The notes under the pieces are model-generated. The model ran no database searches, was not told the origin of the DNA, and saw only the letters and a list, made by a program, of their open reading frames with translations. Source: Actinoplanes solisilvae (GTDB lineage: Bacteria > Actinomycetota > Actinomycetes > Mycobacteriales > Micromonosporaceae). From it: a stretch of 64,000 nt of DNA. Location: assembly GCF_003999975.1 (NCBI RefSeq), contig NZ_RJAC01000018.1, positions 140,911-204,910 of the forward strand. Reading direction: 5' to 3'. This document shows positions 17,994 through 26,038 of this stretch, piece after piece. The position numbers and the translations under genes are program-made. Each line of letters begins with the position of its first letter. Position 1 is the first letter of the stretch.

Positions 17994-18734
17994 TTACTCG
18001 CGTTTTCCGATGATCGCGTCACCGAGGTAGCTCCGCACGACGTCGCTGCGCACCGCGTCGGCGTGGGTGTCGTCCTCGGCGATGGCGCTGCCGTCGGGCT
18101 TGGCGGTGAGGCTGTAGATCAGGTAGTGACCGCGTACGTCCCAGGCGAGGTTCGCGGCGGCCCGGCCGATGAGGTTGGACCCGCCCCCGGCGACCAGACC
18201 GCCGAAGCGGCCGTCGCCCTTGTCGATCGCCGTCTTGATGTCGCTCGCCGCCCGCAGTGCCCTGTCCCGGGAGTCGAGGTTGAAGATCCCGGCGGTGACC
18301 GCGACCGCGCCGTCAGCCGACTGCACCGTGGCCCGGACGACCTGGTTGCAGCCGGCCGCGACCAGGTCTTGGGCGACAGCGCCGGTAGCGGCGGTGCGGC
18401 AGTCGGCCGACGACTGTGTCTTGAGGACTTTGTAGGCGCCCGCACTGCCGGGGATCGTAGCTGCGGGGAATGCCTCGGCCACGGTCAGTTGCCGCGGGTC
18501 GGCCCGGCGATCGAGGATCTTGACCTGCGCGGATTCCTCGGCCTGGGCGTCGGCGTGCCTCAGGTACCACCAGCCGCCTCCGCCACCCAGAGCCAGCACG
18601 AGCAGAACGAGCATGACCACCAGTGGCGCCCGGGATCGTCCACTGGGCGGCGCCTTCGTTTCCGGCGCCGGCCGCGGCGGAACCTGGAAGGTCGCCGGGT
18701 GAGATCGGCCACCGTCGCCGTACTCGGAGGTCAT
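17994..18734 (-). CDS. Single-pass membrane protein with extracytoplasmic domain
   Basis: 246 residues. A Pro-rich cytoplasmic N-terminus (about 1-36), one membrane helix (APLVVMLVLLVLALGGGGGW, about 36-55), then an outside domain of about 190 residues with two cysteines (SSADCRTAATG and LVAAGCNQVV) that could form a disulfide. This layout is common for unknown actinomycete proteins. Reads toward the small gene at 17501-17800, possibly an operon. Function unknown. Confidence 0.7.
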   Translation of the reverse strand: MTSEYGDGGRSHPATFQVPPRPAPETKAPPSGRSRAPLVVMLVLLVLALGGGGGWWYLRHADAQAEESAQVKILDRRADPRQLTVAEAFPAATIPGSAGAYKVLKTQSSADCRTAATGAVAQDLVAAGCNQVVRATVQSADGAVAVTAGIFNLDSRDRALRAASDIKTAIDKGDGRFGGLVAGGGSNLIGRAAANLAWDVRGHYLIYSLTAKPDGSAIAEDDTHADAVRSDVVRSYLGDAIIGKRE

Positions 18735-18884
18735 GGCGCAGAGGCTAACCGAACGCGTTGTCGCCCGAACGGCCTAGCCCACCACTCGGCGACATGACGA
18801 AACGGCCATGGCGAAAACACTGAGAGGCCAGGCATGGCACCCGTTCGTTCAGCGCACACGTGACTACCACCGCGCGGAGGTAGC

Positions 18885-19043
18885 ATGGCGCGGCTGATCA
18901 GCAAGATCAGTCGCCGACCGAAAGCATGGTATCACATGGGCATCCACATTGGATTGTTCGAAGTGCTCCTTGCCGCGGGATCCATCGTGACAATCTTCGC
19001 GCTGTCCATCCGGCTGTTCTGGAGACGCGGGATGAAGCCGTGA
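18885..19043 (+). CDS. 52-residue membrane peptide coupled to glycosyltransferase
   Basis: Not a conventional-length gene but well supported: ATG at 18885 is preceded by GGAGGT (18876-18881), and the stop TGA overlaps the GTG start of the glycosyltransferase (GTGA at 19040-19043). The product has a basic N-terminus (MARLISKISRRPKAWYH), one hydrophobic helix at about 19-46 (GLFEVLLAAGSIVTIFALSI) and a short basic tail RLFWRRGMKP. Likely inserted in the membrane with, and stabilising or regulating, the synthase (inference). No homologue recognised. Confidence 0.7.
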   Translation: MARLISKISRRPKAWYHMGIHIGLFEVLLAAGSIVTIFALSIRLFWRRGMKP

Positions 19044-20566
19044 CAAAACATGCTAAGTCCGCGCAATGGACTCCGGGCCGGGCCCTGCCCGCCGTGGTGC
19101 TCATGCTCGGTGGTGCATCGCTGTGGCTCTACCACCATGTGACCAAGTTCGAACACTTCGACAGTGATGTGTCGGCGTTCGAGGTGGTTTACGCGTTCGC
19201 CTTCGTCGTCTTCTTCCTGCAACTGCTACTGGCCACCTTCGACCGTCCGTGGCGGGTCAAGGACTCTGCGCAACTAGCCGAGCTGGACAGACTGAAGGTG
19301 GTGGCCGTCGTCCCCCTCTACAACGAGGACGTCGACGCCGTCATCGCCACGGTCCGGGGACTGATCGGGCAGACCCGTAAACCGGACGCGATCTTCATCC
19401 GGGACGACGGCTCGAACAAGGTCGACTACATGGCCACCGAGATGTGGGCGATCGAGGCCTCGAACGCCGAGGGCATCCCGCTGGTCTGGATGAAGGACAA
19501 GAACCGCGGCAAGCGGGCCACCCACGTGGCCGCGTCGCTGCGCTTCGCCGGCTGGGCGGACGCCTACCTCACCATCGACTCCGACTCGGCGCTCGCGCCG
19601 GACGCCCTCGAGAACCTGTTGCAGCCCCTCGTCGACCCGAAGGTCATGTCGGTCGCCGGGGTGTTCTTCACCTACAACCTCAAGGGTGTCATCGCCCGCG
19701 GTGTCGACCTGCTCTGCACGGCGTCCCAGCTGACCGACCGCTCCGCCGCCTCGGCGCTGAGCTCGGTGCTGGTCAACTCCGGTGGGCTGACCCTCTACCG
19801 CGCCCGGGTGATCGACGAGACCCGGCTCGGTTACGTCAACGAAAAGTTCTTCGGCCGGCACGTCGAGTTCTCCGACGACTCCTACCTGACGCTGCAGGCC
19901 AAGCTGCGTGGCAAGACGGTCCAGCAGGCCAACGCCTTCGCGTTCTGCGTCATGCCGGAGAAGATGTCGAACCACCGGCGGCAGTTCCTGCGCTGGCTGC
20001 GCGGCTCGTTCATCCGCTCGTTCTGGCGCTTCAAGTACCTTCCGCTGGGTTCCGTCGCCTACTGGCTGCACTTCGTCAAGTGGGTGCAGACCGTGGCCTC
20101 GACGATCGTGGTGGCCTACCTGTTCGTGGTGAAACCGGTCGCCGACACCGTCGACTGGCTGCGCGGCGGCGACACCTCGGCGCTGGTCAACGACGCCGAA
20201 CTGCTCGGATACACCGTCGTCATGCTGATCGTGTTCGGCTACGTCCAGCTGCTGCGCGTGTTCACCGTCCGCCGATCCGATCAGAGCAGAGCGGCTCAGC
20301 TCGGATGGTTCCTGCTGCTCGGACCGGTCGTGACGCTGTGGCAGTGGTCCGTGTTGCGAGTCTGGCGACTGTGGGCCATCGCCTCGTGCATGCGTTTCAA
20401 GTGGGGCACCCGCCAACAGGTCGAGGTGTCCATCGGGGGTAACCATGAAGAAGTTCTTGCCAATGCTGCTGCTGCTGCTAATGGCTGGATGCGCGACGAA
20501 ACTGCCATCTTCTTTGCAGGGCCGGCAATCCGCGATCAGCGCGACCGATCCGGCTCAGCACGCTAG
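19040..20566 (+). CDS. Processive GT2 membrane glycosyltransferase (hyaluronan/cellulose synthase-like)
   Basis: 508 residues. Two N-terminal helices (about 13-29 and 45-63), the GT-A domain with VVPLYNED, FIRDDGSNK, the DxD-type IDSDSA, the catalytic-base region EFSDDSYLT and the processivity motif QFLRW in RRQFLRWLRGSFIRSF, then three or four C-terminal helices forming a translocation channel. Uses a UDP-sugar and extrudes the polymer. GTG start inside the stop of the upstream peptide gene. The last about 40 residues (from NHEEVLANAAAAANG) are encoded in the overlap with the next gene, have low third-position GC, and look like a later extension. Confidence 0.85.
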   Translation: MTKHAKSAQWTPGRALPAVVLMLGGASLWLYHHVTKFEHFDSDVSAFEVVYAFAFVVFFLQLLLATFDRPWRVKDSAQLAELDRLKVVAVVPLYNEDVDAVIATVRGLIGQTRKPDAIFIRDDGSNKVDYMATEMWAIEASNAEGIPLVWMKDKNRGKRATHVAASLRFAGWADAYLTIDSDSALAPDALENLLQPLVDPKVMSVAGVFFTYNLKGVIARGVDLLCTASQLTDRSAASALSSVLVNSGGLTLYRARVIDETRLGYVNEKFFGRHVEFSDDSYLTLQAKLRGKTVQQANAFAFCVMPEKMSNHRRQFLRWLRGSFIRSFWRFKYLPLGSVAYWLHFVKWVQTVASTIVVAYLFVVKPVADTVDWLRGGDTSALVNDAELLGYTVVMLIVFGYVQLLRVFTVRRSDQSRAAQLGWFLLLGPVVTLWQWSVLRVWRLWAIASCMRFKWGTRQQVEVSIGGNHEEVLANAAAAANGWMRDETAIFFAGPAIRDQRDRSGSAR

Positions 20567-21455
20567 CCCGGTCCGGGCCACGGCCGCGATGCTGCGGTCG
20601 GCCAAGCCCGGCTTCGGCATCACCTCGGAGCGGCCCGCCGCACTCGAGTCCGACCTGACCGCGAAGGAGACGGGCTGCCGCCCGAAATGGCGGGGTGTGT
20701 ACGCCTCCCTCGGCGCCCCGTTCGAGCTGTCCCGGCTCACCGAGGCCGCGGGCGTCCCGTTCCTGACGGTGCAGCCGAAGGAACTCGGCTCGGCGGTCGA
20801 GCAGAAGAAGTGGACGCTGGCCTCGACGATCGCCGGGCAGCACGACGCCTCCTTCCGGTCACTGGCCCAGACCGTCATCGAGTACGGCGACCTGGTCGTG
20901 ATCCGATACGCGCCGGAGATGAACGGTGACTGGTCGCCATGGGCGGCCGGCGTCAACGGCAACACCACAGCGCAGTACGTCAAGGCGTGGCAACACGTCG
21001 TGACCTTGTTCCGCAAGGCCGGGGCCACGAACGTGCTGTGGCTGTGGGCGCCCAACATCGCCCGTGGCGCGACCGTCAAAGGATTCAAGCAGTTCTGGCC
21101 CGGCGACAGCTACGTCGACCTGATCGGATTCACCGGCTACGGCGTCGGCAACTCGTACTACGGCTACGAGACCGAGGCCGCCGAGACGTTCGATCCGACG
21201 ATGAAGGCGCTTGCCAGGATCACCAAGAAGCCGGTCGTCCTCGCCGAGACCGGGGTCAACGGCGAGCACAAAACCGCATGGATCACCAGCCTCGGACCCT
21301 GGTTGCGCAAGCACCCCAATGTGCTCGGACTCGTCTGGACCGACGAGAAGCCACCGCACTCCAGCGCCGACTGGCGCTTCACCGAGACGCCGCAGGCCCT
21401 GAAGGCCTTCAAGACGTCCCTGGTCCCCCATCTCTCCTGCCTGTCCGGCAGCTGA
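20445..21455 (+). CDS. GH26-like secreted glycosidase lipoprotein
   Basis: 336 residues. Lipoprotein signal MKKFLPMLLLLLMAGC with lipidated Cys16. Clan GH-A barrel of the GH26 type: acid/base Glu158 in RYAPEMNGDWSPW, nucleophile Glu268 in PVVLAETGVNG, with LWLWAPN and WTDEKP on neighbouring strands. Probably a membrane-anchored beta-mannanase or related endoglycosidase that trims the polymer made by the upstream synthase. ATG at 20445 has GGGGGTAACC before it. Starts 122 bases inside the glycosyltransferase gene, in another frame. Confidence 0.8.
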   Translation: MKKFLPMLLLLLMAGCATKLPSSLQGRQSAISATDPAQHASPVRATAAMLRSAKPGFGITSERPAALESDLTAKETGCRPKWRGVYASLGAPFELSRLTEAAGVPFLTVQPKELGSAVEQKKWTLASTIAGQHDASFRSLAQTVIEYGDLVVIRYAPEMNGDWSPWAAGVNGNTTAQYVKAWQHVVTLFRKAGATNVLWLWAPNIARGATVKGFKQFWPGDSYVDLIGFTGYGVGNSYYGYETEAAETFDPTMKALARITKKPVVLAETGVNGEHKTAWITSLGPWLRKHPNVLGLVWTDEKPPHSSADWRFTETPQALKAFKTSLVPHLSCLSGS

Positions 21456-21503
21456 CCAATCGCCGGCCCTTCCTGGCCGGCTACCCGCAACAAAGGAGCG
21501 ACC

Positions 21504-22763
21504 GTGGCGGTCGACGTAGTCATTCTCGGCCTCGGGTACGTGGGACTCCCCCTCGCCCGCGAGGCGACCCGGGCGGGCCTGTCCGTCCTCGGATTCGACG
21601 TGAACCAAGCGCTGGCCGACAGTCTCAACGCCGGCCGGTCCCACGTCGACGACCTCACCGACGAGGACATCGCCGCCATGATCGGCAGCGGTTTCCGGGC
21701 CACGACCGACGAACGGGAGATCGCCGGGGCCGCGGCCGCCGTGATCTGCGTCCCGACGCCGCTGGCCGAGGGCGACGGCCCGGACCTGCGCGCGGTCACC
21801 GGCGCCACCGAGGCGATCGGCCGCAACATGTGCCGCGGGACACTGGTCGTGCTGGAGTCGACGACCTATCCGGGTACGACCGACGAGGTCGTACGCCCGC
21901 TGTTGGAGAAGCTGTCCGGGCTGACCGCCGGGATCGACTTCAACCTGGCGTTCTCGCCCGAGCGCATCGACCCGGGCAACGAGCGCTTCGGCGCGGCCAA
22001 CACCCCCAAGGTGGTCGGCGGCTACACCCCCGGCTGCACCGACCGCGCCGCCGAGTTCTACGGCCGCTTCGTCGACACCGTGGTGCGTACGCGGGGAACG
22101 CGCGAGGCGGAGACCGCGAAGCTGCTCGAGAACACGTACCGGCATGTGAACATCGCGCTGGTCAACGAGATGGCGCGGTTCTGCCACGAGCTCGACATCG
22201 ACCTGTGGGACGTCATCCGGGCCGCGTCGACCAAGCCGTTCGGGTTCCAGGCGTTCTACCCCGGTCCGGGCGTGGGCGGGCACTGCATCCCGATCGACCC
22301 CAACTACCTTTCGCACAACGTACGCACCCGGCTCGGCTACCCGTTCCGTTTCGTGGAGCTCGCCCAGGAGATCAACGCGACGATGCCGGCCTACGTCGCC
22401 CGCCGCGCCCAGAACATCCTCAACGAAGCCGGCCTGGCCACCAACGGCGCGAACGTGCTGCTGCTCGGGGTCACCTACAAGGCCGACATCGCCGACGAGC
22501 GCGAGTCGCCCGCGATCCCGCTCGCCCGTGACCTGCACGGACTCGGAGCGAAGCTCGGCTATCACGACCCCCACGTCGACAACTGGCAGCCCGGCGTCGA
22601 CGTCGTCCGCGTCGATGACCTGCACTCCGCGGTCGCCCAGGCCGACCTGGTGATCCTGGTCCAGAGCCACCGCGACTACGACGCGGACAGCCTCGCCGCG
22701 AAGGCGAAACGGTTCTTCGACACCCGCGGCGTCACGCGCGGCGACGACGCGTTCCGCCTCTAG
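21504..22763 (+). CDS. UDP-sugar 6-dehydrogenase (nucleotide-sugar dehydrogenase)
   Basis: 419 residues. N-terminal NAD fold with ILGLGYVGLPLAREA, TTYPGTTDEVV and FSPERIDPGN; catalytic Cys261 in GPGVGGHCIPIDPNYL; C-terminal domain with LLGVTYKADIADERESPA. The GHCIPIDPxYL form and the length are those of the UDP-N-acetyl-mannosamine/galactosamine or WecC-TuaD group. Makes a UDP-uronic acid, so the polymer of this operon probably contains uronate. GTG start follows AAAGGAGCGACC. Confidence 0.85.
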   Translation: MAVDVVILGLGYVGLPLAREATRAGLSVLGFDVNQALADSLNAGRSHVDDLTDEDIAAMIGSGFRATTDEREIAGAAAAVICVPTPLAEGDGPDLRAVTGATEAIGRNMCRGTLVVLESTTYPGTTDEVVRPLLEKLSGLTAGIDFNLAFSPERIDPGNERFGAANTPKVVGGYTPGCTDRAAEFYGRFVDTVVRTRGTREAETAKLLENTYRHVNIALVNEMARFCHELDIDLWDVIRAASTKPFGFQAFYPGPGVGGHCIPIDPNYLSHNVRTRLGYPFRFVELAQEINATMPAYVARRAQNILNEAGLATNGANVLLLGVTYKADIADERESPAIPLARDLHGLGAKLGYHDPHVDNWQPGVDVVRVDDLHSAVAQADLVILVQSHRDYDADSLAAKAKRFFDTRGVTRGDDAFRL

Positions 22764-22779
22764 GACTCTTTTCGGGTAT

Positions 22780-22811
22780 GGCGGCCGCTGACGTCAGGAC
22801 ACGCGGCCGCC
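22780..22811. terminator. Bidirectional hairpin between convergent genes
   Basis: Perfect 9-bp stem GGCGGCCGC (22780-22788) / GCGGCCGCC (22803-22811), 14-base loop. It lies 17 bases after the dehydrogenase stop, and the GH16-like gene's stop codon (22794-22796) is inside the loop, so it can serve both strands. Confidence 0.6.
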
Positions 22812-23513
22812 GGTGATGTCGACCCGATCGATCGACTCGGTGAACTCGCCGGTCAGCGGCTCGGCGCCGGTGACCAGGCGAGGCCCGAGGATGAGGCTCA
22901 TCGGGTCGGTCGGGATGACCGTACGGTCAGTGATGGTCTCGAGCAGGCGGTCGTCGAGCGTGAACGAGACATGCTCGGCGTCGTACTCCAGAGTCGCCGT
23001 GTGGAACTCTCCGTCGTACAGGTCCACCCCGGTGTCGACCCGGACCGAGCTGACCTTGCCGTGCTTGGCGCTCTCGACATAGAGCTGCGAGTCGGAGAAG
23101 GGCTCGTCGGTGGTGAAGCCGAAGTTGACCTCGTTGAACTTGCTGCCGTCGCGGGCCGGTCCGTCGTCCCACAGCGCGGCACCCCACCAGACCGGGCGCC
23201 CTTCCGGCCGATCAGTGAGCGCGAACCGGACGGTGAAACGGCCCGCGGTGAACCGTTCCGGCTTGTAGACAACCTTCGACCAGGAGCCGGGATTGTCCGG
23301 CTCGACGTCGGGCCGCAGGTGGAACCGGGCCTTGCCGCCGTCCTCGATCGTCGGGCAGCTCTTCTCGCAGCGCCAGACGTTTGCGTTGAGGGTGTCGAAA
23401 TTGTCGACGAAACTGTGGGCGGCGGGAGTCTGGCTTTGTGACGCCACGATGATTCCGGCCGCCAGAAGCGCCACCGCCGATCCGCCGGCGACACCCCACG
23501 CTTTGGAACCCAT
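22794..23513 (-). CDS. GH16-like secreted protein with altered active site
   Basis: 239 residues. Signal peptide about 1-30 (AWGVAGGSAVALLAAGIIVA). The jelly roll follows with the order expected for GH16/LamG: NFDTLNANVW, ARFHLRPDVE, FTAGRFTVRFAL, then FNEVNFGFTTDE at the place of the catalytic ExDxxE, and HTATLEYDAEHVSFTLDDR. The catalytic pattern reads E-V-N-F-G-F, so the central Asp and second Glu are missing. Probably binds rather than cuts glycan. Convergent with the exopolysaccharide operon. Start at ATG preceded by GGAGAGG. Confidence 0.7.
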   Translation of the reverse strand: MGSKAWGVAGGSAVALLAAGIIVASQSQTPAAHSFVDNFDTLNANVWRCEKSCPTIEDGGKARFHLRPDVEPDNPGSWSKVVYKPERFTAGRFTVRFALTDRPEGRPVWWGAALWDDGPARDGSKFNEVNFGFTTDEPFSDSQLYVESAKHGKVSSVRVDTGVDLYDGEFHTATLEYDAEHVSFTLDDRLLETITDRTVIPTDPMSLILGPRLVTGAEPLTGEFTESIDRVDITGGRVS

Positions 23514-23562
23514 CCCAGCCTCTCCATGCCTCGCAGCACAAAGTATCTCAGGCCGGTTGTTC

Positions 23563-23601
23563 GCCGCGTCGCCGCACGGCCCCCACGTGCGGCGACGCGG
23601 C
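23563..23601 (-). terminator. Strong terminator of the small secreted-protein operon
   Basis: 15-bp perfect stem GCCGCGTCGCCGCAC (23563-23577) / GTGCGGCGACGCGGC (23587-23601), 9-base loop, beginning 11 bases downstream of the SapA-like gene's stop on the minus strand. No T-tract. Confidence 0.8.
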
Positions 23602-23611
23602 CGAGGAGGGC

Positions 23612-24016
23612 TCAGACGCAGTGGTCGTCCCACTGCAGCCAGGTCATACCCTTGTAACCGACCGTGCCGCCCCAGTCGATGCAGGCGCTCGGCGCATACA
23701 CATAGACCGGGCCGGCGTACTGGGTGTAGTAGCCCTCGTCGTCGATCCACTCGTTACTGGACGACAGCTTGATCGAGGCTTCCATCCAGTCGCGCTCGCC
23801 GGGGGTGTTGCTGACGACGACGACGCAGTTCCAGCCGTTGTTGTAGGTCAGGAACGCCCGGCCGGTGCCGGTGCCGCCGACGCTCATCGAGTCGATCTGC
23901 CGGTAACCGCTGCCGCACGCACCGTTGTAGGTGGCAGCCTGCGCCGGGACGGCGGTGACAGCGAGCGTGGCGGCGGTGACGGCGACCGCGGCCGCTGCCT
24001 TTCGGAGGGCGCCCAT
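23612..24016 (-). CDS. Spore-associated protein A-like secreted protein
   Basis: 134 residues. Signal peptide with AQA cleavage near residue 27 (VTAVPAQAATYNG). The mature part has the features of the SapA family of Streptomyces spore proteins: ATYNGACGSGYRQID, FLTYNNGWNCVVVV, YYTQYAGPVYVYAPSACIDWGG. Four cysteines remain in the mature chain. Family members are small secreted beta-rich proteins associated with aerial hyphae and spores. The start ATG shares a base with the upstream stop (TGATG). Confidence 0.85.
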   Translation of the reverse strand: MGALRKAAAAVAVTAATLAVTAVPAQAATYNGACGSGYRQIDSMSVGGTGTGRAFLTYNNGWNCVVVVSNTPGERDWMEASIKLSSSNEWIDDEGYYTQYAGPVYVYAPSACIDWGGTVGYKGMTWLQWDDHCV

Positions 24017-24447
24017 CAGCAGACCGTGCTCGTGGAGCCGCCGGTGCTGTTCAGATATCCGGTGACGTGCGTGCAGTGCGCCGCGGTGTTCGCCGGAGCG
24101 CCCCACAGCTCGGCGCGGGTCGTGTTGTTGAGGGTTCCCTCGCCGAGGTCGTCACCGCTCTGGGTGTGGTCGATGACGTGGACGTAGAGGTCCCAGTTCG
24201 AGTGCGTGGCACGGTACTGCTCCCACACGTAGATGTAGGCGTAGTTGTAGCCGCACCCGTAGTACTGCTTGACCGAGGCCGCCTCCATGCCGCCGACGGT
24301 CAGCACCCGGGTGGTGCCGATCTGCCGGACGCTGGAGCAACTGGCCGGGGTGCTGGCCAGGGCAGCGGTGGGGTTGACCACGGTGGCGACGCCGGCGGCG
24401 GCCACGACGACGGCGGCGCTGGCGAGACTCTTACGAAGAAAGGACAT
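24016..24447 (-). CDS. Small secreted protein coupled to the SapA-like gene
   Basis: 143 residues. Signal peptide cleaved after about residue 31 (AALASTPA). The mature part has cysteines at ASCSSVR, YYGCGYN, AHCTHV and the C-terminal TSTVC, Tyr/Trp-rich strands (YAYIYVWEQYRATHSNWDLYV is the core) and the DL..GT.NNTTRAE segment. No family recognised, but size, cysteine content and coupling (one-base stop/start overlap) make it a likely partner of the SapA-like protein in the cell envelope or spore coat. Confidence 0.75.
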   Translation of the reverse strand: MSFLRKSLASAAVVVAAAGVATVVNPTAALASTPASCSSVRQIGTTRVLTVGGMEAASVKQYYGCGYNYAYIYVWEQYRATHSNWDLYVHVIDHTQSGDDLGEGTLNNTTRAELWGAPANTAAHCTHVTGYLNSTGGSTSTVC

Positions 24448-24750
24448 GGCACCCAGGTAACCAGTCGGTCAGCGGCCCGGAACAGGTGTCGAAACGGCCA
24501 CCATTCCGTCCCCCGGCCGAATTGGATTGCCCGGCGGCCACTGCGTCCGCCGGGGCCGCGGACGCCAATGAATCGTTGGAGGCGGCCCAGCTACGCTGCC
24601 GAAACATCGGACCACTCAATGCAACAAGCCGTTTCCCTTAATACCTCCAAGGACTCGGTTACGCTCCTGCCAGACGGCCGGTGCCGACATGTTGCGCGGG
24701 CCTCCCCATTCGTCACAATCCATGCGGTTCACACCGTAGGAGGACCTCGC
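24448..24750. other. 303-base gap without a gene
   Basis: Must hold the promoter of the minus-strand secreted-protein pair. Its right part is AT-rich for this window (TTTCCCTTAATACCTCCAAG near 24630). A strong ribosome site, GTAGGAGGACC, ends it, serving the remnant gene at 24751. I see no confident -10/-35 pair. Confidence 0.4.
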
Positions 24751-24935
24751 ATGTCCAAATCTCTGGCTCGGCGGCTCGGAACCGGGCGACGCTGTACGCC
24801 AGTGCGGCGGTACCGGACGGGTCGTACAACCTGGTCGTGGTGAGCAACGGTGCGCCGGACGCCGCCGCCACCGATCCCGACTACTTCCAGACTGCCGTGA
24901 CCAGCAGTTCCGCGTTCACCGTCGGAGCCTTCTGA
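24751..24935 (+). pseudogene. Remnant of a secreted protein, frameshifted
   Basis: An ATG at 24751 has an excellent ribosome site (GTAGGAGGACCTCGC), but its frame gives only 30 arginine-rich residues. In a second frame the same DNA encodes ATLYASAAVPDGSYNLVVVS, continuing to DPDYFQTAVTSSSAFTVGAF and a stop, which reads like the last strands of an extracellular beta-sandwich. The two parts are out of phase and the middle of the gene is gone, so this is the two ends of a deleted secreted-protein gene. Confidence 0.6.
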
Positions 24936-25082
24936 CCCTTGGCTCGTGCGGCCCGGCACCCGGTGGGTGCCGGGCCGTGCCATTTTGGACAGCGCGGCGT
25001 ACAGCCACAGTGAGGCCCCCAACCTCGGCCGCATCCTGTCCAAGCTCGACCTGCGCGACCGGGGGCAAGCGGTGATCCTGGC

Positions 25083-25958
25083 CTACGAGTGCGGCCTGAC
25101 CCGCGTGCGGGCACCTTCGGGGGTGGCGGCGATCGACGACGTTCGTAGCCAATCGCGGAAACTGGTCCCGGTGCGGGCCGCGGGCTGCCGCCCGTAGCCG
25201 TAGACCCCATCGTTCTGTGCCCGCGCCATTTCGGTCAGCGCCGCGACAAAGCTGCCGGACAGGCCGAACCCGTCGAGCATCGATCGATACTCCGCGATGC
25301 TCTGCTGCCGGTAGGTCACCGGACGGCCCAGCACGTCGGCCATGACCTCGGCCATACCGGCCGGGGTCAGGTCGTCCGGCGACACCAGGGGGACGCTGTC
25401 CTGGCCGGACCACGTGGAGTCGCGGAGCAGCCGGGCGGCGGTCGCGGCGATGTCCTCGGTGGCGGTCAGCGGGAGCGGCCGGTCGGCGTCCAGCGGCTGC
25501 GGGAAGACACCCTCGTCGCGGATCATCCCCGCGCCGGCCAGGAGGTTCTCCATGAAATAGGCCGGTCGCAGTGACCGATAGTCGGCTCCGGACGCCTCGA
25601 TGACGTCGTCCATCGCCCACGCGGCGGCCAGGGCGCCGGCCGGCTCGGGGTAGCCGCGGCCGATGCTCGAGACCGCCACGATCCGGCTCGCGGTGGCCGC
25701 GGCCGCCCGGGCGTACGAGACGTACTGCTCGGTGACGTCGGTCGACTGCCGGTCGGGCGGCACCAGCAGGAACAGGCTCCGCGCCCCGTCGAGCGCCTTG
25801 CGCAGTACCGCCGGATCCCGGTGCGACCCGGCCACGACGTCGACTCCGCGGACCTTGGCCGGGTCCCGGGCGATCACCCGTACCGGCTCGTCCGCCTGAC
25901 GGAGCAGCTCGACGACGCGTCGGCCTATTTGTCCTGTTGGGGTGGTAACTACGATCAT
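25083..25958 (-). CDS. NmrA-type NAD(P)-binding protein
   Basis: 291 residues. Atypical short-chain fold starting MIVVTTPTGQIGRRVVELLR with the TGxxGxxG nucleotide site in the form TPTGQIG, then RVIARDPAKV, SLFLLVPPD, IVAVSSIG, and the substrate-side LRPAYFMENLL. This is the NmrA/QOR2-like group of quinone or isoflavone reductase relatives and redox sensors. Divergent from a LysR gene 80 bases away with a palindrome between, so probably its regulated target. Confidence 0.85.
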   Translation of the reverse strand: MIVVTTPTGQIGRRVVELLRQADEPVRVIARDPAKVRGVDVVAGSHRDPAVLRKALDGARSLFLLVPPDRQSTDVTEQYVSYARAAAATASRIVAVSSIGRGYPEPAGALAAAWAMDDVIEASGADYRSLRPAYFMENLLAGAGMIRDEGVFPQPLDADRPLPLTATEDIAATAARLLRDSTWSGQDSVPLVSPDDLTPAGMAEVMADVLGRPVTYRQQSIAEYRSMLDGFGLSGSFVAALTEMARAQNDGVYGYGRQPAARTGTSFRDWLRTSSIAATPEGARTRVRPHS

Positions 25959-26012
25959 GTGCCCATCCTGCGGCGGTCCCGGTCCGGCCGGAAGGACCAT
26001 TCCGGTCACGCT

Positions 26013-26031
26013 CGTTACCCTGGGGGTAACG
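26013..26031. promoter_or_regulatory. Palindromic LysR operator candidate
   Basis: Perfect inverted repeat CGTTACCC-TGG-GGGTAACG between the NmrA-type gene (start 25958) and the LysR gene (start 26039). It contains the T-N11-A layout of LysR sites and is only seven bases before the LysR start, which would suit self-repression and activation of the divergent gene. Confidence 0.7.
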
Positions 26032-26038
26032 TGGGCTC

